Shown piece by piece: positions 6,873 through 9,239 of a stretch of 9,239 bases of DNA. Position numbers and translations under genes: made by a program. Within the stretch, counting starts at the first letter, position 1, and each line of letters opens with the position of its first letter. The notes under the pieces are model-generated. The model ran no database searches, was not told where the DNA came from, and saw nothing but the letters and a program-made list of their open reading frames with translations. This DNA is from UBA1412 sp964609795 (GTDB taxonomy: Bacteria > Verrucomicrobiota > Verrucomicrobiia > Limisphaerales > UBA1412): positions 1-9,239 of the forward strand of contig CAZSTC010000085.1 of NCBI GenBank assembly GCA_964609795.1, in the 5' to 3' direction.

Positions 6873-8189
6873 ATGAAGAAACCGTTGTTTATGCGAGCCC
6901 TTTGTGCGGCTCTGTTGTGGATGTGCTCCATATTTGGGGCTCATGCCTCTATCACCTATTTAATCAATACTCCTGAAGCGGCGTTCTCTCCCCAGAACGC
7001 CCTTTCCATTCAGGTAGTCTTTATGAATACCGGCAGCGAGCCAGAGCGCTTTGAGCTCCCCGGCCGGATGAGCGCATATTTGGAAGATGCCAAGGGGATG
7101 CGTACCGAAACTCTCATGGAAAGCGACCTGCCCGAAAAATGGGTGGAGATAGCGCCCGGCTCCTTCGTAACGCGTCCGTATCAGATTCCTGCCGCCCAGA
7201 TATCGGCTCTGGGTCTCCCGGCTTCCTCTGCTCTGAAAATTTCTCTGGAAAACAGCTCCTCCATCTCGATTAACCGACTCCCGGTCGGCGATACCCCCGA
7301 ACCGGAAACCAAGGACGGGCTCCAGACGACCGACGGTGAACCTTCCGGATTCATTACGGGCGACCTGGGTAAAGAAGATATGCCTACGGAAGAGAACATC
7401 AAAAGGCAGCACAACGCCATGGTGGATTACTTTTTCAAACATTTCTACCCGTATGAACCGATCTACTTCCTAATCGGCAGCAACCCCAGCGGCGGAGAGC
7501 GTGACCTGAGGGGAGATTTCCCCAACGCACGGTTCCAGATCAGCCTCCGGTATGCACCCTTTATTGAAGACTCCTGGATTGCCGATCAATGGTCGGGCTT
7601 CACCAACGTCTTCGTCACCTATACCCAGAACACGGTCTGGGACCTGGAAGGCGAATCAGCCCCCTTCCTGGACAGCATGTTCAAACCCGAGCTCCAATAC
7701 TACTGGCGCGATGTCTTCAAGGAGGAAAAGGGTATCCTCAAGAAAATGGATCTACTTGCCTCTGTTGCCCATGAATCCAACGGCCGCAACGGGGCAGGCT
7801 CCCGCAGCATTAACTACGCACTTGTCCGTCCCACTTTCTATTTCGGCGACCCCGAACGCCTCAACGGCTATCTGGCTCCCGGTTTCTGGTTCTATTTCGG
7901 TGCTCTGACCGATAACCCCGAAATCCGCCACTATCGCGGCCATGCCGATGTCAGGGCTGCCATTCAGTGGGCCGATACTGTCCAGATGGCCAGTACCTTC
8001 CGCATAGGCGACGAACTCGAAAAGGGAAGCATGCAACTGGACCTCACCTACCCGCTGGGGCAGCTTACGGCCAATACCCTGGACCTCTACCTGCACCTCC
8101 AGTACTTCACCGGCTACGGCCAGACGCTCCTCAACTATGATCGGCGCGAGCAGGCACTGAGGGCAGGTTTCTCATTTTTGCGGCAGTAG
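6873..8189 (+). CDS. pldA: Outer-membrane phospholipase A with N-terminal extension
   Basis: OMPLA is a calcium-dependent, dimer-activated beta-barrel hydrolase that cleaves phospholipids misplaced in the outer leaflet. This protein has 438 residues against 289 in E. coli. A signal peptide (MKKPLFMRAL, hydrophobic core, FGAHA cleavage after residue 25) is followed by about 145 residues with no OMPLA counterpart: a beta-rich segment (27-128) and an acidic Pro/Thr/Gly linker (about 135-170). The barrel then shows YTQNTVWD (250-257), FKPELQYYWRD, and HESNGR with H300, S302 and N314. These match the spacing of E. coli H142, S144 and N156, and S310 matches the calcium-binding S152. The C-terminus ends in a phenylalanine-rich strand (AGFSFLRQ). 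It is 26 bp ahead of the YkgJ-type gene and probably cotranscribed with it. The role of the extension is unknown. Confidence 0.93.
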   Translation: MKKPLFMRALCAALLWMCSIFGAHASITYLINTPEAAFSPQNALSIQVVFMNTGSEPERFELPGRMSAYLEDAKGMRTETLMESDLPEKWVEIAPGSFVTRPYQIPAAQISALGLPASSALKISLENSSSISINRLPVGDTPEPETKDGLQTTDGEPSGFITGDLGKEDMPTEENIKRQHNAMVDYFFKHFYPYEPIYFLIGSNPSGGERDLRGDFPNARFQISLRYAPFIEDSWIADQWSGFTNVFVTYTQNTVWDLEGESAPFLDSMFKPELQYYWRDVFKEEKGILKKMDLLASVAHESNGRNGAGSRSINYALVRPTFYFGDPERLNGYLAPGFWFYFGALTDNPEIRHYRGHADVRAAIQWADTVQMASTFRIGDELEKGSMQLDLTYPLGQLTANTLDLYLHLQYFTGYGQTLLNYDRREQALRAGFSFLRQ

Positions 8190-8215
8190 CGCGAAGGCTC
8201 TCTGATTCAACAAGA

Positions 8216-8617
8216 ATGGATTCGTCGCAAAAACGATCGTCAAAAATCGTCATCCCCTGCATTCGATGCGGCGCCTGTTGCCGCTGGGAAGGACAGGTCA
8301 AGGTTACGGACGCTGAAATCGCGCGGATTGCTCAGTTCCTCGGGCTTTCTCAGGAAGATTTCATCGCCTCCTATACTGTCCTGCGCGCGGACCGCAGGGG
8401 GCTGGGAATCCGGATGCTGGAGGACGGAACCTGCGTGTTCCTGGACGAAAAAAACGAATGCAGAATCCACTCCGTCAAGCCGGCCCAGTGCAAAGGCTAT
8501 CCGCTCAAGTGGCGCAATCTCTCTTCCGAGCATCTCTGCCAGGCCGTTAAAACTCTAATCGAGCAGGGGGTCCTGCCTCCGAACGAATTGCAGTTCCCCC
8601 CGACTTTCAGAGAATAA
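8216..8617 (+). CDS. YkgJ-family cysteine cluster protein
   Basis: This small protein of 133 residues carries the CxxCxxCC signature of the YkgJ family (C15, C18, C21, C22 in CIRCGACC). Further cysteines at C73, C82, C92 (PAQCKGYP, the family's second conserved motif) and C108 complete eight. The cysteines probably bind zinc or an iron-sulfur cluster. The biochemical role of the family is not established, so none is assigned. No signal peptide or membrane segment is visible, so it is probably cytoplasmic. It starts 26 bp after the phospholipase gene on the same strand, which suggests cotranscription. Only a weak AAGA precedes the ATG; GAAGG at 8192-8196 is too far upstream. Length is normal for the short members of the family. 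Confidence 0.88.
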   Translation: MDSSQKRSSKIVIPCIRCGACCRWEGQVKVTDAEIARIAQFLGLSQEDFIASYTVLRADRRGLGIRMLEDGTCVFLDEKNECRIHSVKPAQCKGYPLKWRNLSSEHLCQAVKTLIEQGVLPPNELQFPPTFRE

Positions 8618-8642
8618 TCGCGCATCGCCTCGAAATTTAATC

Positions 8643-8657
8643 GCAGTTTATAACTGC
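8643..8657. repeat. Hairpin GCAGTT/AACTGC after the YkgJ-type gene
   Basis: Perfect 6-bp arms with a TAT loop lie 26 bp past the stop codon. No T tract follows on the plus strand, so it fits the hairpin family seen elsewhere in the gap better than a terminator. Confidence 0.5.
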
Positions 8658-8747
8658 CGTTTGTAACCGCAGATGACGCAGATTTCCGCAGAATAATAAG
8701 ATGTGGGAAGGAAGTTGAGTCCGCAAAGGTTCCGCGCATAGAAATCT

Positions 8748-8800
8748 CCGTGCCCGGAGGGCACACGCCTCGGAGAGGCGAATGTGCATAACCGTAGGTG
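8748..8800 (+). repeat. 53-bp direct repeat, copy 1
   Basis: It matches 9187-9239 at 52 of 53 positions, 439 bp apart. It contains two hairpins with GGA loops: GTGCCC/GGGCAC (8750-8755 and 8759-8764) and CGCCTC/GAGGCG (8766-8771 and 8775-8780), and ends in the left arm of the next hairpin. Confidence 0.85.
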
Positions 8801-8828
8801 CCTCTCCCGTAGGGTGAGGTACCTACGG
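8792..8828. repeat. Long compound hairpin
   Basis: CCGTAGGTGCCTC (8792-8804) pairs with GAGGTACCTACGG (8816-8828) at 12 of 13 positions. Inside it CCC (8806-8808) and GGG (8812-8814) close a GTA loop. The 17-position arms contain only one G/T and one T/T position, so on RNA it would be a nearly continuous stem with a three-base loop. Confidence 0.7.
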
Positions 8829-8851
8829 ACAGAAGCCTCCCCCACATACCC

Positions 8852-8866
8852 CCGCCCAGAGGGCGG
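8852..8866. repeat. Hairpin CCGCCC/GGGCGG, loop AGA
   Basis: Perfect 6-bp arms (8852-8857 and 8861-8866) with a three-base loop. It is another member of the hairpin set inside the inverted-repeat-bounded unit. Confidence 0.6.
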
Positions 8867-8994
8867 CACTTCACAACTTGAACTTCCCTTCTAAAAAATC
8901 TGCGTTCATCTGCCTCATCTGCGGTTAGATAGTGCATTTTTTTCTCCCTCGATATTCCCCTTTCGATCTGCCCGTTTTTGAAGCGTTGTGGATG

Positions 8995-9115
8995 CGACCC
9001 CTCCAGGGTCGAATGGGGTCTTGGGTGGTGGCCGATTCCCCGGGGTCTGCGACCCCGGGCTATAGGCTGGCACCCCTCCGGGGTGCTGATTTAGGAGGTC
9101 TGCTTCGCATACCTC
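8995..9115. repeat. Right intergenic cluster of hairpin modules
   Basis: Four inverted repeats in a row: CGACCC/GGGTCG (8995-9000 and 9006-9011); module A CCCGGGGTC/GACCCCGGG (9039-9047 and 9051-9059, loop TGC) followed by CTATA as in the left cluster; module C GCACCCC/GGGGTGC (9070-9076 and 9080-9086, loop TCC); and module B GAGGTCTGC/GCATACCTC (9095-9103 and 9107-9115, loop TTC, 8 of 9 paired). Order is A-C-B, against A-B-C at the left end of the window. Confidence 0.75.
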
Positions 9116-9186
9116 GAGACTCGTACCCGGAGGTCTCCATGCCCATCTGTTTTTGCGTGCCCAGAGCTTTTGTGTACACAGGGGCC

Positions 9187-9239
9187 CCGTGCCCGGAGGG
9201 CGCACGCCTCGGAGAGGCGAATGTGCATAACCGTAGGTG
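9187..9239 (+). repeat. 53-bp direct repeat, copy 2, cut by the window end
   Basis: This copy differs from 8748-8800 by one base (G at 9202 for A at 8763). It follows the palindromes TGTGTACACA (9171-9180) and GGGGCCCC (9181-9188). It reaches the last base of the window in the middle of the next hairpin's left arm, so the repeat continues beyond it. Confidence 0.8.

Larger units (their letters stand above)
8664..8927. repeat. Inverted-repeat-bounded intergenic unit of about 264 bp
   Basis: The left arm 8664-8692 and the right arm 8899-8927 are inverted copies identical at 25 of 29 positions, both starting TAACCGCAGATGA at the outer end. Each arm is built from CGCAGAT-type units spaced about 10 bp. 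A second inverted match lies inside (GAAGGAAGTT at 8707-8716 against GAAGGGAAGTT on the minus strand at 8891-8881). The interior holds further hairpins and no credible gene. Outer TA dinucleotides would fit insertion at TA, as for mariner-type MITEs, but this cannot be told from the palindrome itself. No transposase is present. Confidence 0.6.

Noticed and set aside
8497..8937. Minus-strand open frame through the right intergenic repeats
   Set aside because: It consists largely of translated hairpin repeats and antisense YkgJ-type sequence, and has no ribosome binding site.
8915..9205. Minus-strand open frame at the right end
   Set aside because: It is a Pro/Gly-rich translation of the GC-rich hairpin modules, not a plausible protein.
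8618..9239. tRNA or other structured RNA gene in the right gap
   Set aside because: No cloverleaf arms, T-loop or CCA-end pattern is visible; the structure present is a series of separate small hairpins.

Overview
The window most resembles a Gram-negative bacterium of the Verrucomicrobiota / PVC group, possibly near Kiritimatiellae. Three things point that way. The gene at 279-1958 has a short secreted N-terminal beta domain of the 'ITSF...GKLSW...FYRVV' type, which I associate with these genomes. An outer-membrane phospholipase A shows there is an outer membrane. The intergenic ends are packed with short GC-rich hairpins and CGCAGAT-type repeats. The phylum assignment is inference; no rRNA or tRNA gene is visible.

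Layout. Positions 1-278 hold no gene but contain a cluster of small hairpins. The minus strand then carries, in transcription order, a Gfo/Idh/MocA-type NAD(P)-dependent oxidoreductase (5061-3988), lgt (3942-3157) and an RluD-type pseudouridine synthase (3170-2202). These form a probable operon, with lgt and the synthase overlapping by 14 bp. Beyond an AT-rich gap lies a separately promoted, exported metallo-beta-lactamase-fold hydrolase (1958-279). A 121-bp divergent region (5062-5182) separates these from the plus-strand genes: an MFS transporter with unusual loop insertions (5183-6781), an outer-membrane phospholipase A with an extra N-terminal domain (6873-8189), and a small cysteine-cluster protein of the YkgJ type (8216-8617). 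Positions 8618-9239 have no gene and contain a second, larger set of hairpins, an inverted-repeat-bounded unit of about 264 bp, and a 53-bp direct repeat whose second copy runs off the window end.

Function. The genes are mostly housekeeping or envelope related: lipoprotein maturation (Lgt), rRNA modification (RluD type), outer-membrane phospholipid turnover (PldA), solute uptake (MFS), and an exported hydrolase of unknown substrate. They do not look like one pathway, and I see no defence, secretion or biosynthetic system. The most interesting material is non-coding. Both ends of the window carry the same hairpin stems with different three-base loops and in a different order, as if the modules were mobile or recombining. 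Protein-level points of interest are the MFS insertions, the PldA N-terminal extension and the two-domain exported hydrolase.
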